Positions 29,811 through 38,870 of a DNA stretch of 64,000 nucleotides are shown piece after piece; within the stretch, counting starts at the first letter, position 1; the number at the start of each line of letters is the position of its first letter. A model generated the notes under the pieces. The model saw nothing but the letters and a program-made list of their open reading frames with translations. It made no database searches and was not told the DNA's origin. Origin of the DNA: Verrucomicrobiota bacterium (GTDB taxonomy: Bacteria; Verrucomicrobiota; Verrucomicrobiia; Limisphaerales; UBA11358); contig JAGWNY010000001.1 of NCBI GenBank assembly GCA_028872915.1, positions 86,642 to 150,641 on the forward strand. Reading direction: 5' to 3'. A program made the translations under genes and the position numbers.

Positions 29811-30038
29811 GTGGCAAAGAAAAATCTCCGATTCAACATCCGCATGTCGGAGGAACAGCGGGCCGAACTCGATGAATTGAGCCGCCAGCATGGACGGCGC
29901 TTGAGCAATCAGGTTGAGCACCTGATTACTTTGGGAAAAATGCTCGTCGAGTTTTGTGGTGGCAATGACAATTTGGAAGCGGCGCGCGAGCATTTGGCTG
30001 CTGCCAAAAAACTTTTGGCAAAAAGGAAGCGCGGTTGA
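29811..30038 (+). CDS. small putative ribbon-helix-helix-like protein
   Basis: VAKKNLRFNIRMSEEQRAELDELSRQHGRRLSNQVEHLITLGKML, Arc/CopG-like pattern; GTG start chosen, start uncertain. Confidence 0.45.
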   Translation: MAKKNLRFNIRMSEEQRAELDELSRQHGRRLSNQVEHLITLGKMLVEFCGGNDNLEAAREHLAAAKKLLAKRKRG

Positions 30039-30151
30039 AATCCGCGTTGCATTGCAAATGGGATGATCTGCTTGGCAGTTGTGAAAAAGTGTAGCTATTC
30101 TTTCATGTCGCGCTTTCCAAAACGGCAATCAGACTGCTTTTAGAATCCCAT

Positions 30152-30212
30152 GGGGCGGGCATACCCTCCCTGGGTCTGTAGGTGGCGAGCGACAGAGCCT
30201 CCTGCCCGCCCC
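30152..30212. repeat. short inverted-repeat element
   Basis: Perfect 10-bp arms GGGGCGGGCA (30152-30161) and TGCCCGCCCC (30203-30212), with internal TCTGT/ACAGA complementarity. Confidence 0.65.
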
Positions 30213-30293
30213 GCCGTAATTCCCCCCTGGGGGAAGGAACGCCGGGCGCAAAAAATCGAGCAACCACAACCGCGCCAATTGCATCGTTCCTGC

Positions 30294-31307
30294 TCAGGGA
30301 AACTTGTACATGCACGTCTGCCGGTAAACCTGGCCCGGCCGCAAAATGACGGCGGGAAACCGCGGTTTGTTGACCGAATCGGGAAAATGCTGCGTCTCAA
30401 AGCACATCGCCGCAAAGCGTCCGTGCCGGGTGCCGCCCCGGCCACGGATGCCGTCAAAGTGGTTGGCCGTGTAAAATTGGAGGCCTGGCTGGGTCGTCCA
30501 CGTTTCCATCGTCCGGCCCGATTTGCATTCCCGGACGCGTGCCGCCAGCGCAAGTCCCGTGCCGCCGTTGCGGATGACAAAATTACAATCGAAACCGCCG
30601 GCGACCGCCGGATATTTTTTCATTGGGTCGCCGACGAGGCGCGGCGTGGTAAAATCCATGCCGGTCCCGGTGACTGGCGCGATCTCGCCGGTGGGAATCA
30701 ACGCGGCGTCGGTGGGCGTGTAGAAATCCGCCGCCACCATCAATTCATGGCCCAGGATGTTCCCCCTGCCGGCGAGATTGAAATAGCTGTGGCTCGTGAG
30801 ATTGACGGGGGTCGGCTTGTCCGTTTGCGCGGTGTAATCCAGGCGCAACGCGTTGTCCTGCGTGAGAGTGAACCGCACCGCCACCTCAAGATTTCCCGGA
30901 TACCCTTCCTCGCCGTCGCGGCTCAAGTGGAAGAATTCCAATGCATCACCCGCCGGTCGGTGCGTCCAGACGGCTTTGTCGAAACCGTGCCGGCCGCCAT
31001 GCAACTGATTTGGCCCCTCATTGGCGGTCAGCCGGAAGATCTCTTGGTCGAGCGTGAACTTTGCTCCGCCGATGCGATTGGCCACCCTCCCGCAAATCGA
31101 GCCAAAAAACGGATTTTGCAGGTAGCCGCCCAGTGAATCAAAACCAAGAACAACGTCCGTTCTCCGCCCGCGGGCGTCGGGAACTTCGATGGAGGCTATG
31201 GTGGCGCCGTAACTGAGCAGGCGGCAAAGCAAACCGTTTGTGTTTTCCAGCGTCCATCGCTCTATGATGGCGCCATCGGGCATGACGCCAAATTTTTCTC
31301 TCTTCAT
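30294..31307 (-). CDS. galM: aldose 1-epimerase
   Basis: NPFFGSICGRVANRIGGAKFTLD, NEGPNQLHGGRHGFDKAVW, LTSHSYFNLAG motifs. Confidence 0.9.
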   Translation of the reverse strand: MKREKFGVMPDGAIIERWTLENTNGLLCRLLSYGATIASIEVPDARGRRTDVVLGFDSLGGYLQNPFFGSICGRVANRIGGAKFTLDQEIFRLTANEGPNQLHGGRHGFDKAVWTHRPAGDALEFFHLSRDGEEGYPGNLEVAVRFTLTQDNALRLDYTAQTDKPTPVNLTSHSYFNLAGRGNILGHELMVAADFYTPTDAALIPTGEIAPVTGTGMDFTTPRLVGDPMKKYPAVAGGFDCNFVIRNGGTGLALAARVRECKSGRTMETWTTQPGLQFYTANHFDGIRGRGGTRHGRFAAMCFETQHFPDSVNKPRFPAVILRPGQVYRQTCMYKFP

Positions 31308-31375
31308 GGGAACGGTTAATGGCAGGAATGACCCGCGGATGCAATTTCAGATTTCGGATTGGCGCTGGAACCACT

Positions 31376-33169
31376 CTAATAACGGCATGTCAGCCCGGGA
31401 GCGGAAGGGCGCCAGTCGAGGACTTTTAATTGCACGATCGCGCTGCCATTGAAACGGTTGATCTGGGGCGTAAAGGCCAGATCGAACTTTCCCACCGGCA
31501 ATGATCCATCGCCGCGCTTCCACCAGAGGGCTTCGTGGGAGGCGGCTCCGTCGTTGACCCGCATTTTAACGTGCTGCTTTTCGGCGCCGATGCGCTGAAG
31601 CGGCCTGGCATGGGACAATGGGCCGCTCCAGAATTGTGGAGCGGGATTCCCCTGTCCGTGCGGTTTAAGCCGTTCGAGTTCGCCGAGCATTTGGAAATGA
31701 ATTTCATCGAGGCCGAGGCGTGCGTCCAGGCGAAGGGTCGGCTGTAAATCGTCTGCAACGAGCCGGCGGCGCGCAAGTTCGTTTAGTTTTTCGCGCAGGG
31801 GATCAATATTGTGGGGCAGGATGCTCAAACCCGCCGCCATGGCGTGGCCGCCGTGCCTCAGGAGCAGATGACCGCATTCGCGCAGCGCGCCAGCCAGATC
31901 GAAGCCGGCAATGCTCCGTCCCGACCCGCGCATTTCCTCCGCGCCACCGCCAATGATGATCGCGGGCCGGTAAAATTCCTGGACCACGCGTGAAGCCACA
32001 ATTCCCACCACGCCGATGTGCCAGGGCGCCTGGCCCTCAACGATGACAAAATGCCTTTGCGAATCGAATTTTGCGCGCAACGCGACCATGACCTCATCCG
32101 TTATGGCCTTTTCAACGCTCTGCCGTTCACGATTGCGCGCGTCCAGCGCCTGCGCCAGCGGCATGGCCGCGTCCAGCCTTTCGGCAAGCAGCAGCCGCAG
32201 GGCGTCCTCGGCGGTTTCCAGCCGGCCGGCCGCGTTCAGGCGCGGCGCCAGTTGAAACGCCACTTCATAAACACCAACGGCTTCGGGCGCGCCCGCGATT
32301 TTTTTGAGCGCCACGATGCCAGGACGCGCCGTCCGGTTCAATTGCCCAAGGCCGGCCGAAACCAAAATCCGGTTCTCCCCGGTCAGCGGCACGAGGTCCG
32401 CTATGGTTCCCAGTGCCACCAAATCGAGCATTGGCTTGAGGTCGAACTCTGCCGCGCCAGGCAGGGCGGTGGCGCGTCCGCGTTTCAAAATCGCATGCGC
32501 CAGTTTGAACGCAAGGCCGGCGGAACAAAATTCCGTAAATTCCGCTCCCCCTGCCGGGTTGCCATTGGAGCCGGGCCGTGACAATTGAGGATTGACCAGC
32601 GCAACGGCAGCCGGCGGAGGTTTGGAAATCTGATGATGATCCAGGATGATGACCTCAATGCCGCGGTCCTGAAGCGAAGCCACAACGTCCGTGGCCGTGG
32701 AACCGCAATCCACGGCCAGCAGCAACGTCTTCATCCGCGCCGCGCCGTTTCCCCCGCCCCAACCCGGTAATTTTTTGAGACAATTCGCGACGCCGCCGGC
32801 GCTCAGGCCGTACCCGTCGCCGATGCGCTCTGGCAGATGCCATTCCACGCGCCAGCCCAGGCCCCGCAACAATTCAACGAGCAACGCCGTGGCCGTGACG
32901 CCGTCCACGTCGTAATCGCCAAAGATGACGACCCGTTCGCCCTCGCTCCTGGCCTGCAACAGCCGCTCAACGGCTTTATCCATGTCCGGTAATAAAAAGG
33001 GGTCCCTCAGATTGGCGAGCCGTGGAAGGAGCACGCCTTCAATGTCCGCCGGCTCGCTGAACCCGCGATTGAGAAGGCATTGGGCCAGCAGCGGCGATAT
33101 GCCCAGGCGCGACGCCAGCCGCCCCGCGAGCAGCGGTTGCGATGGCGCGGGAGACCAGCGAAATTTCAT
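31376..33169 (-). CDS. recJ: single-stranded-DNA-specific exonuclease RecJ
   Basis: VVIFGDYDVDGVTATALLVELL and IILDHHQ (DHH) motifs, HGGHAMAAGL. Confidence 0.93.
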   Translation of the reverse strand: MKFRWSPAPSQPLLAGRLASRLGISPLLAQCLLNRGFSEPADIEGVLLPRLANLRDPFLLPDMDKAVERLLQARSEGERVVIFGDYDVDGVTATALLVELLRGLGWRVEWHLPERIGDGYGLSAGGVANCLKKLPGWGGGNGAARMKTLLLAVDCGSTATDVVASLQDRGIEVIILDHHQISKPPPAAVALVNPQLSRPGSNGNPAGGAEFTEFCSAGLAFKLAHAILKRGRATALPGAAEFDLKPMLDLVALGTIADLVPLTGENRILVSAGLGQLNRTARPGIVALKKIAGAPEAVGVYEVAFQLAPRLNAAGRLETAEDALRLLLAERLDAAMPLAQALDARNRERQSVEKAITDEVMVALRAKFDSQRHFVIVEGQAPWHIGVVGIVASRVVQEFYRPAIIIGGGAEEMRGSGRSIAGFDLAGALRECGHLLLRHGGHAMAAGLSILPHNIDPLREKLNELARRRLVADDLQPTLRLDARLGLDEIHFQMLGELERLKPHGQGNPAPQFWSGPLSHARPLQRIGAEKQHVKMRVNDGAASHEALWWKRGDGSLPVGKFDLAFTPQINRFNGSAIVQLKVLDWRPSAPGLTCRY

Positions 33170-34165
33170 TTAACTGGACGGGAGGTTTGATTTCGACGAT
33201 TTCATCATCCGGGCTGTTTTCTTCTCCCGCTGTTCCGCCGCCAGCGACAATGCAATGGAGATCAGAAGAATGGCCGCGATGATCCCCAATGCCCGGCCGG
33301 CTGGGATGTGGACCGCAAACCATTCAGGCTGCCGGCCATGAGGCGCCAATATCATTTTCGCCCCGGCAAAAATCAGAACCGAGGACAAACCTGCCTTCAG
33401 GTATCGAAAATGGCGCAGTGCGCCGGCCAGCAGGAAATACATGGAACGCAATCCGACAATGGCGAAGATATTCGATGTAAAGACGATGAAGGCGTCTCGT
33501 GTCACGGAAAACACAGCTGGTACGGAATCCACGGCGAAAATCAGGTCGCTGGTTTCCACGAGTATCAGCGCCAAAACCAGCGGCGGCAGCGCGAGCCGGA
33601 TGCGGCCGCCGGGCAGGGCGCCGGCGGGATGGGCGGGCTGGTTTTGCGGCGCCGGGAAATAGCGGCGGGCCAGGCGCACGGCGGCGTTGTGTTGCGGGTC
33701 GGCGGACGCGCGGAAAAAGAGCATCTTTATCCCCGCGAGCAGGAGGAACGCGCCAAAAATATAGAGCACCCAATCAAAGCGGTGAATGAGGACAACGCCG
33801 CCGGCAATCATCGCCCCGCGCATGAGCATGGCGCCCGGAATTCCAAAAGTTAAAGCCTGCCGCTGCCCCTCCGGCGGCAGGTGAAACCATTCCAGGATCA
33901 ACGCCATCACCAGAATATTGTCGAGAGACAGGGAAAGTTCGATCACGTAGCCGGTTGTGAATTGGATGGCCTCCTCGTGGCTGCGCCACCGGGCCAGCGC
34001 CAGCGCGAAGGCGAGGGCGGCGCAAATCCAGATCGCGCTCCACCCGGCCGCCGCCCGAACTGTCACCTGTGCCGAAGCCCGGCGAAACAGCCACGGATCA
34101 AGGGCCAGGAAAAACAGGGTACAAAGAATGAACGCGATCCAATGCCATTGCGTGATTCCGGTCAT
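33170..34165 (-). CDS. TerC family integral membrane protein
   Basis: ELSLSLDNILVMALIL...FGIPGAMLMRGAMI...LILVETSDLIFAVDSVPAVFSVTRDAFIVFTSNIFAIVGLRSMYFLL. Confidence 0.92.
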   Translation of the reverse strand: MTGITQWHWIAFILCTLFFLALDPWLFRRASAQVTVRAAAGWSAIWICAALAFALALARWRSHEEAIQFTTGYVIELSLSLDNILVMALILEWFHLPPEGQRQALTFGIPGAMLMRGAMIAGGVVLIHRFDWVLYIFGAFLLLAGIKMLFFRASADPQHNAAVRLARRYFPAPQNQPAHPAGALPGGRIRLALPPLVLALILVETSDLIFAVDSVPAVFSVTRDAFIVFTSNIFAIVGLRSMYFLLAGALRHFRYLKAGLSSVLIFAGAKMILAPHGRQPEWFAVHIPAGRALGIIAAILLISIALSLAAEQREKKTARMMKSSKSNLPSS

Positions 34166-34271
34166 CTCGAATTTACGATTTCCGATTTCGGCCTCCGCTC
34201 AAAGAAAAAAATCCAGTCAAGTCGGATCAGACTCACGCCCGCGCCCGCGTTTTTAACGGGCTGCCGGCGCG

Positions 34272-36827
34272 TCAAACCTTTGCCGCGGCCGTATGCTGCA
34301 TGGTGACCGACGACGCCCCGATTTTGGGCAGCGCGCCTTTGTGCCACCACAAGACAAACGCGCTGGCAATGTAGATGGAGGAATACGTGCCGGTGATGAT
34401 GCCCACCAGGAAGGTGAACGCGAAGTCGTTGATGACGCCGCCGCCCCAAATATACAGGCAAGCAGTCGCAATGAACACCGTGCCGCTGGTGATGATCGTG
34501 CGGCTCAAGGTCTGGTTGAGGGCTTGATTGATGATCTCCTTGAAGCTGCCCCTCATGCCCAGCTTCAAATCCTCCCGGATACGGTCGAAGATGACAACCT
34601 TGTCGTTGATCGAAAAGCCGATGATCGTCAGCACCGCCGCCACCACCGTGGCGCCAAACTGGCGCCCGGAAATTCCATTGGCGATACAGTAACAGCCAAT
34701 GGTCAACAGCACGTCGTGAATGACCGCCACGATGGCCCCTACCGCAAACGAAAATTCATAACGGAATGCCACATAAACCAGAATGCCGAACATTGCAAAA
34801 ATGGACGCAAGAATGGCCGAGTTCCGAACGTCCTTGCCCACCGACGCCCCAACCTCCTGGCGGCTCAGCGGACGGAAGTCCGCCTGCGGGAACTTTGTCT
34901 CCAGGGTCTTGACCACTTCGTCGGCGGTCCCATGCGCGGTCGTCACCCGCAAAGTTTCCGCCGCGCTGGATACTGTCTTTTGATACTGGATTTGCGCGTC
35001 CTTTTGCCCAATCTGCGCCAGCGCGGCCCGAAGTTGGTCCAGGCCTTCCCTTTCCACGAAACTGAACGTCGTGCTGTCGCCGCCCAGAAAATCCACCCCG
35101 AAAAGCTTTTCACCGCGGAAGAAAATACCGTACCCCAGGGAAAGGATGACCAGAAGCCAGGTGGTGATGAACAAGGGCGTTGCCACGTTCATGAAATTGA
35201 TTTTGGCGCTGCGGATCACGTGCAGCATGCCCAGCGATTTCAACCAGCTCCGATCCAGCAGAAAATTGAAAATCAGCCGCGTGACCACCAGCGCCGTAAA
35301 TAAACTCGCCGCCACGCCGATGGTCAGCGTCACCCCAAATCCCTTGATCTCGCCCGTGCCCATGAAAATGAGAATGATGGACGAAATAAGCGTCGTGACG
35401 TGCGAATCGAAGATGGTGCCAAAGGCCCGCGCGTAACCCGCCGCAATCGCGCCCCGCAACGATTTGCCTTTTTCCAGTTCCTCCCGCAGGCGCTCGTATA
35501 TCAGCACGTTTGCGTCCACCGCCATGCCGATGGTCAACACCACGCCCGCAATGCCCGGCAGCGTCAGCGTCGTGCCCACGCTGCACATCACCCCCATCAA
35601 AATGATGATGTTCACGATCAGCGCCACGTTTGCCGTCAGGCCGGCCACGCGGTAATAAACCAGCATGAACAACGATACAAAAATCACCGACGCCACCGAC
35701 GCGTAAATGCCGTGCCGGATGGTGTCCTTGCCCAGCGTCGGGTCCACGTTTTCCGTGTAAAGTATGTTCAACGGCGCGCTGAGCGGATTCTGCAACACCG
35801 CCGCCAGGTCCTGCGCCTCCGTTTCCGTGAAATTGCCCGTGATTTGAACGTTGCCGCCAATAATCGCGCCTTCAATTTGCGGCGCTGAATAAAGCTGCCC
35901 GTCCATCACAATCGCCATGCGATGCTTGAATTGGGTCTGTGGATCGGGCGCGTATTCGGTCGTCACGTCCGCAAACCGTTTTGCCGCGTCGCTCGTGAGC
36001 GTAAATTCGATGTCCGGCCGGCCCATGTCATCCCGTCCGGGAGCGGCGCGCGTCACAATCGGACCGGCCAGGTTGTTCACCGGCTTCGTGCTCACGATGA
36101 TCTCCTCCGGCGGCTGCGGCTGCCCATTGACCGGCGGCGCGCTTTCCATGAGATTCGTGTAACCAGGCGGGACCGGCTGGTGATTGGCCACGATCTCGTC
36201 GCTGCGATCGTTCACCATCCGGAATTCCAGGTACGCGGCCTTTTTAATCTGATCCTCGGCCGCCTGCTTGTCGGCTTCGGAGAGGCCGGGCAATTGGATC
36301 AATATTTGATTGGCGCCCACCGGCTGGATGACCGGTTCCGCCACTCCAAACTGGTCCACGCGCCGCCGCAGCACTTCCACCGCTTGCGAGATCGCCGCCG
36401 ACGCCTGCGCCTGGCTGATCTGATTGCTCGTGCCGCCGGCCAGCTTGTTCGTTTGCATCTCCACCAAAAACGCCGTCCCGCCCTGCAGGTCCAGGCCCAG
36501 CTTGATGCGCCCGGTCGCGTTCTGCTGGATTTGGTTGAGAATATAGGTGGACGCGTCCTCCTGGTTCGTCGCGTTGATGCCGGAAAAATAGGGCTGGATG
36601 TTGTTGGTTCCAACCGCCTCGCGCAAAATGGCGAACTCGCTGTTCGTGCCCCATTTTTGGAGGGCGGTCGCCTTCTCCAGGATATTCGTAAACCGCGCGT
36701 CCCGCCCGGTTGCCTGGCGCGCGAATTCCCGAATCAGGTCCCGCGACGTTGGCGGATATACCTGGAACAGCGCCCAGGCGATGATTACCAGGACCAGAAT
36801 GAATTTCCAGCGATCGTTCTTGTTCAT
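34272..36827 (-). CDS. secDF: fused protein translocase SecDF
   Basis: SecD region (LGLDLQGGTAFLVEM, IGMAVDANVLIYERLREEL) fused to SecF region (GFSINDKVVIFDRIREDL). Confidence 0.95.
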   Translation of the reverse strand: MNKNDRWKFILVLVIIAWALFQVYPPTSRDLIREFARQATGRDARFTNILEKATALQKWGTNSEFAILREAVGTNNIQPYFSGINATNQEDASTYILNQIQQNATGRIKLGLDLQGGTAFLVEMQTNKLAGGTSNQISQAQASAAISQAVEVLRRRVDQFGVAEPVIQPVGANQILIQLPGLSEADKQAAEDQIKKAAYLEFRMVNDRSDEIVANHQPVPPGYTNLMESAPPVNGQPQPPEEIIVSTKPVNNLAGPIVTRAAPGRDDMGRPDIEFTLTSDAAKRFADVTTEYAPDPQTQFKHRMAIVMDGQLYSAPQIEGAIIGGNVQITGNFTETEAQDLAAVLQNPLSAPLNILYTENVDPTLGKDTIRHGIYASVASVIFVSLFMLVYYRVAGLTANVALIVNIIILMGVMCSVGTTLTLPGIAGVVLTIGMAVDANVLIYERLREELEKGKSLRGAIAAGYARAFGTIFDSHVTTLISSIILIFMGTGEIKGFGVTLTIGVAASLFTALVVTRLIFNFLLDRSWLKSLGMLHVIRSAKINFMNVATPLFITTWLLVILSLGYGIFFRGEKLFGVDFLGGDSTTFSFVEREGLDQLRAALAQIGQKDAQIQYQKTVSSAAETLRVTTAHGTADEVVKTLETKFPQADFRPLSRQEVGASVGKDVRNSAILASIFAMFGILVYVAFRYEFSFAVGAIVAVIHDVLLTIGCYCIANGISGRQFGATVVAAVLTIIGFSINDKVVIFDRIREDLKLGMRGSFKEIINQALNQTLSRTIITSGTVFIATACLYIWGGGVINDFAFTFLVGIITGTYSSIYIASAFVLWWHKGALPKIGASSVTMQHTAAAKV

Positions 36828-36831
36828 GGTC

Positions 36832-37227
36832 TCAAGTTCCTGATTTCTCCTGTCCCGCCCGTTCCAGGATTTCGGTGACCGAGGATTTGGTGACTTCCAT
36901 CTTGGCGTCCATCGAACGCAGCGAGACCGTTTTATCCTTGACCGTGATCACCACCCCGACGATGCCGCTGGACGTGACGATCCTGTCCCCCGCTTTGAGG
37001 CCTTCCAGCAGGCGCGCCTGCTGCTTGCGCTGCTGTGACTGCGGGCGAAACAGGAGGAAATACATCATCACAATCAGTAGCGCGAAAAAGATGACGGGAC
37101 TGCCAAAAAACGTCTGAAGCGGCGACACGGGGCCGCTTGGCGCGGAGGGCGCGCCGGGCGAAGCCGCCGCCGCCGCCGCCGCGGACGGCGCATCCGCCAG
37201 AAACAAAATCCGGTTCAAGGACATCAT
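36832..37227 (-). CDS. yajC: preprotein translocase subunit YajC
   Basis: MMYFLLFRPQSQQRKQQARLLEGLKAGDRIVTSSGIVGVVITVKDKTVSL; immediately upstream of secDF. Confidence 0.93.
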   Translation of the reverse strand: MMSLNRILFLADAPSAAAAAAASPGAPSAPSGPVSPLQTFFGSPVIFFALLIVMMYFLLFRPQSQQRKQQARLLEGLKAGDRIVTSSGIVGVVITVKDKTVSLRSMDAKMEVTKSSVTEILERAGQEKSGT

Positions 37228-37787
37228 GTGAAAATAGTCGTCCACTTTACGGCAACCAACCGGATTGGCAAGCGTTATCGAACCCCGTTTCGCGCCCCGA
37301 CGGAGAAAAAGGGTGTGAGACAAAATTCCGCATCAGTCGAAAAGGCCCAGCCGGGACCAGAACATGCCCGATTGCCTGCCGCCGCCGCCAATGAGCGTCT
37401 TGCAACCGGCTTCGACCACGCCCGAGCCGATAAAGCAGCCCCTGGCCCGGAAGGCGCCATATTGCGTTCGTTGGACGTTGCGCACGAAACAGCCGCGGGC
37501 GGCGTTGAAGGCGGTGGAAAAACGCTTGAGAACCCAAAATGACTGCAAATTACTAAAAATACCGGGGATCGGCGGCAGGCGAGGGCGGCCCGGTCGGGGG
37601 AAAGGACGTGTTTTGGCGTGAATCGGGCGGCGGGGCCTGCCCAGGGGAGAGGCAGCGGCCCGGACAATCTCACGGCCTTGCCCGCATCAGGCCCGAACCG
37701 TGCGGTTGGCGCGGTTGGTCCCGGCCGGGTTCCATTAGACCACGCGGATTCCAACGGCGGCACTGGCGTGCTCCCGGATTTCATCTT

Positions 37788-37877
37788 CCTCATTCCGACC
37801 GTTCCCTTCATTCCGTCAGTTCCATTCATTACGACCGCTCCATTCATTACGACTCTTCCATTCATTACTACAGTTGC
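37788..37877. repeat. 18-bp tandem repeat, five degenerate copies
   Basis: cctcattccgaccgttcc/cttcattccgtcagttcc/attcattacgaccgctcc/attcattacgactcttcc/attcattactacagttgc. Confidence 0.85.
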
Positions 37878-38167
37878 ATTAAACCACGGGGATGGAAGAA
37901 AGTCCATGAAAAGTTATTTAACTGAATTTATCGCGGAAGTCATTGCAAGGGAACGGGTTCCAAAAAGTTATCTAACTGATTTGGCCCAAGTTGAATAACT
38001 TTCCGCGTGAATTTCAACGCGAATACAGCGCATTTCACCACCAAGGCGCGGAGAACACGGAGAAAGAAGCCGCATTCCAAGACGCTGGCGCGGTTTTGAC
38101 ACGTTGTCTCCCACGGGATGGGTTGGCTGCGGCCCGGGTGCTCCGGGATGAACCCGCCCCTGCCTTT

Positions 38168-38608
38168 TCAGCGATTGTTGCCAGAAACGGTCGGGGCGGC
38201 CGATAGCGTGGGCTTTACGAGGGTGGTTAATTTATCCACCAATTCCGCCGGCGCCCGTTTTGGCTTTTCGTTCAAACCGGTGCAAACATGGAACGTCTCG
38301 GCGTCCAAAATTAATTTTCCGTCCTGGTTGAAAATCCGATGGGCGAAATTGATCCGCACCTTGTCGGCGAGGGTTGGCCAGACTTCAACGGTGAGCACAT
38401 CGTCGTAGCGCGCGGGGAACTTGTAGCGCAGGCGCGCCTCGACCACGGGAAAGATGGCGTCGGCGTCCTGCAAACCGGCAACCGTGAAGCCCAGTGAACG
38501 CAGAAATTCGCCCCTCGCCTCCTCCAACATGTCCAGATAGCGGGAATGATAGACGTGGTTGCCCACGGTGCATTCGGCGTAGATGACGCGATGAGTGTGC
38601 CGAAACAT
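38168..38608 (-). CDS. acyl-CoA thioesterase (4HBT/YbgC-like)
   Basis: HVYHSRYLDMLEEARGEFLRSLGF hot-dog thioesterase motif. Confidence 0.82.
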   Translation of the reverse strand: MFRHTHRVIYAECTVGNHVYHSRYLDMLEEARGEFLRSLGFTVAGLQDADAIFPVVEARLRYKFPARYDDVLTVEVWPTLADKVRINFAHRIFNQDGKLILDAETFHVCTGLNEKPKRAPAELVDKLTTLVKPTLSAAPTVSGNNR

Positions 38609-38649
38609 TTGGCAAGTTTAGCGGTTGCGGACCCGATTTAACAGATTTT

Positions 38650-38830
38650 ATAGCGGTCTCAGAAATACTTTAGCCATGCGGTTGGGGAGAAGGGAACAGC
38701 GGTTCTTTTGGGTTTTGGCTTCGTTTTCGCTCGGTTACAGGCCGCTTTGGGCATGCTCCCTCGCCCGGCCTCGCCAAAACCCAAAATTCCTCGCTGCCGC
38801 ACGGCTACATTATTTCCTCAACCGCTCTAA
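38650..38830. repeat. large imperfect inverted-repeat element (MITE-like)
   Basis: Left arm tagcggtctcagaaatactttagccatgcgg...ttttgggttttggc; right arm reverse-complements to gagcggttgaggaaataatgtagccgtgcgg...ttttgggttttggc. Confidence 0.7.
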
Positions 38831-38870
38831 TTTTCTTCAAACTGGCCTTGCGAGATTGTAGTTTGGGCCA

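Noticed and set aside
37275-37907. 210-aa minus-strand ORF with MNG repeats
   Set aside because: Composition and Pro/Ala/Arg-rich sequence look non-coding; repeats are explained by the 18-bp tandem array.
38625-38861. 78-aa plus-strand ORF MRTRFNRFYSGLRNTLAMRLGRREQRFF
   Set aside because: Lies inside the long inverted repeat; better explained as a structured non-coding element.
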